DNA from: a virus
IMG/VR virus record: IMGVR_UViG_3300034789_000989
Coordinates: 1 to 24,096 of that record
DNA: 24,096 nt
Strand: one strand, 5' to 3'
Shown here: positions 22,656 through 24,096 of the stretch, one piece after another
Layout of the letters: each line of letters begins with the position of its first letter
How positions within the stretch are numbered: position 1 is the stretch's first letter
Made by a program: the position numbers and the translations under genes
Notes under the pieces: model-generated
Seen by the model: the letters and a program-made list of their open reading frames with translations, nothing else
Databases searched by the model: none
Told to the model about the DNA's origin: nothing

Positions 22656-24096
22656 ATGAGTAGTTTTTTAAAAAAAATCATACGTGGAGGTACTGACGAT
22701 AATACTGCAGTAGGTACTCTCGTGGGTGGAGAATACCAAAACGTCTCTTATACTGATTTAGTTAGTGAGGGACCAATTTGGGGCTTGGTAGATGGGGCAC
22801 ATTCTGTTTATTTTGATGATAACCCTGCGGAAGAAGGTAATTATACAGGATTCAAGCCAAAAAGAATAAATGCAAAGGTTACTTTTACTGGAAGCAGTAC
22901 AACAGGCACTTTTGATGTTGACACAAACTTACCCGTAGATTTTAGCTTGGGGGAAGGTAGAGAACTTGTTACAGCTCCTCATACAGCTTTTAATGTTACA
23001 ATAACTTCAAAGACAAAAACGGATGGTGGATTTGAGTTTCAAGTTGAAACAAATGGTAGTACTCCCTCTCCCTTTAATTTTACTTCGTCAGTTTTTGATA
23101 GTACTTCGTCAGCAGATTTTGATAGAATTATTGCTTTAACCCTTTTATTTCCTAATGGCGGAATCAAAAGAGTAAGTTTACAAGGCAGTCTATCTACTGT
23201 TAATACCAGCACTGCAAATTTCACCGGCTCTTTTAATGGGGTATCATCAGCAGTTTTTGAAGATATTATTGTAGGTACACTTAATAATGCAACTAATACA
23301 ACTGGATATATTACAGTTATTGAGCATCGAAAAATTAATTCTATCAATATAGCTCAACGTCAAGTTGTAGTTGCGGGATCTAATCCCCCAGCACAATCTT
23401 CTCTTTTTTGGATAACTGATGCGGTAACTTTTTCAGCAGCAATTACAACGGGGACTAATGTAGATATAGGTTTAAGTGCTAATTCTAATATTGGAAAAAT
23501 TGACGACCTAATGGTTCAAGAAAATTTTGGAACTGTTGATCAATATCCTTTACCGCGTATTCAAAATGTAGGAGGTTCCGCAGCAGTTGTTGGCCCAAGC
23601 CAAACAACTACTATACGAATGTTTGATTACAGGGAAATGAGCAATCTACCCAGCAATCATGTACCCTTTGTTCACCAACCTATTGAGCCTCAGCATTTAG
23701 CTCCAAAAGAAGGAGAGGAAATACCTTATGATGATACTGAAACTCTTTCAAAACAGTTTCTACCTTCTGATTTTGGACTTTCAAGTCTTACTCAAATACG
23801 TCAAGCAGATACAATACAATTTGATATAATTTATAATCAAGGATTAATATATTTTGGAGGAAATGGAACTCCAAATTACTATCATATGACAGCAATATAT
23901 GATGTAATTCTAGAGTTATATGTAGGTAACGCTCTACGAGATACAATACATGTATATGATAACCCTGCTCTCGTACATAGAGGAAAAAGACAGGGGCCCC
24001 TTGCATTTACGCACGAAGTTGATATTAGTCAATATAGAACAAAATTCGGAGACTTTACAAGTTTTAGGCTTCATTTTTATAGAATTACTCGACACC
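22656..24096 (+). CDS. Host specificity/tail tip protein J-like (partial, runs off right edge)
   Basis: Open from ATG 22656 to the window end, 480 visible codons with no stop. AAGG at 22644-22647 is a good ribosome site. The start (YTDLVSEGPIWGLVDG, then VYFDDNPAEEG) is the gpJ signature, and later parts (ENFGTVDQYPLPRIQNVGG near 287, ADTIQFDIIYNQGLIYF, GKRQGPLAFTHEVDISQYR) follow gpJ order. In lambda, J forms the central tail tip and binds the receptor. Between the first signature and ENFGTVDQ lie about 220 residues, Thr/Ser/Phe-rich and beta-like, where lambda J has only a few tens, so a domain is inserted. The receptor-binding C-terminus is outside the window. Confidence 0.88.
   Translation, partial: MSSFLKKIIRGGTDDNTAVGTLVGGEYQNVSYTDLVSEGPIWGLVDGAHSVYFDDNPAEEGNYTGFKPKRINAKVTFTGSSTTGTFDVDTNLPVDFSLGEGRELVTAPHTAFNVTITSKTKTDGGFEFQVETNGSTPSPFNFTSSVFDSTSSADFDRIIALTLLFPNGGIKRVSLQGSLSTVNTSTANFTGSFNGVSSAVFEDIIVGTLNNATNTTGYITVIEHRKINSINIAQRQVVVAGSNPPAQSSLFWITDAVTFSAAITTGTNVDIGLSANSNIGKIDDLMVQENFGTVDQYPLPRIQNVGGSAAVVGPSQTTTIRMFDYREMSNLPSNHVPFVHQPIEPQHLAPKEGEEIPYDDTETLSKQFLPSDFGLSSLTQIRQADTIQFDIIYNQGLIYFGGNGTPNYYHMTAIYDVILELYVGNALRDTIHVYDNPALVHRGKRQGPLAFTHEVDISQYRTKFGDFTSFRLHFYRITRH

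Overview
The window reads as one continuous virion-assembly module of a tailed phage (or prophage) with long non-contractile tail genes. Every convincing gene lies on the + strand, and genes are packed end to end with 1-14 bp overlaps or short gaps. The host is probably Gram-negative, because a nested pair of spanin-like genes precedes the terminase. The base composition is AT-rich. Several protein styles (a collagen-like fibre, a cupredoxin-like module ending in a Cys-x-x-His-x-x-Met motif, and the spanin pair) are ones I associate with marine phages. That association is inference; no taxonomic search was possible.

Layout: 1-437 holds the end of one unknown gene and a second unknown small gene. 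437-1217 holds a spanin-like pair. 1220-2524 is the large terminase. A textbook sigma70 promoter (TTGACA, 17 bp, TATAAT) at 2547-2575 fires about 8 nt ahead of an HNH nuclease gene. The head genes follow: portal, a small basic protein, and a prohead protease fused in frame to the major capsid protein, closed by a strong hairpin terminator at 6541-6570. Next come the head-tail connector, a long neck protein, the tail terminator and the major tail protein, which ends at a second hairpin terminator at 10270-10289. A second promoter (10309-10337) then drives the tail chaperone pair, which shows a canonical -1 frameshift signal (A AAT TTT followed by a 7-bp hairpin), and the 1505-residue tape measure. 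A large collagen-like fibre gene sits between the tape measure and a lambda-type tail-tip cassette in the order M, L, K, I, J; J runs off the right edge.

The parts fit one assembly line. Terminase and HNH package DNA through the portal into a shell matured by the S78-type protease. Connector, neck and terminator proteins join head to tail. The chaperones and tape measure build the tail tube, and M-L-K-I-J plus the collagen fibre build the tip. The most interesting features are expression-control devices: an internal Shine-Dalgarno/ATG that would make free capsid protein from the fused protease-capsid gene, coincident with an abrupt change of codon usage; the frameshift site; and a nearly leaderless promoter. 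There are also several tail-tip proteins carrying inserted or added domains. No holin, endolysin, small terminase, integrase, tRNA, CRISPR or insertion sequence was recognised.
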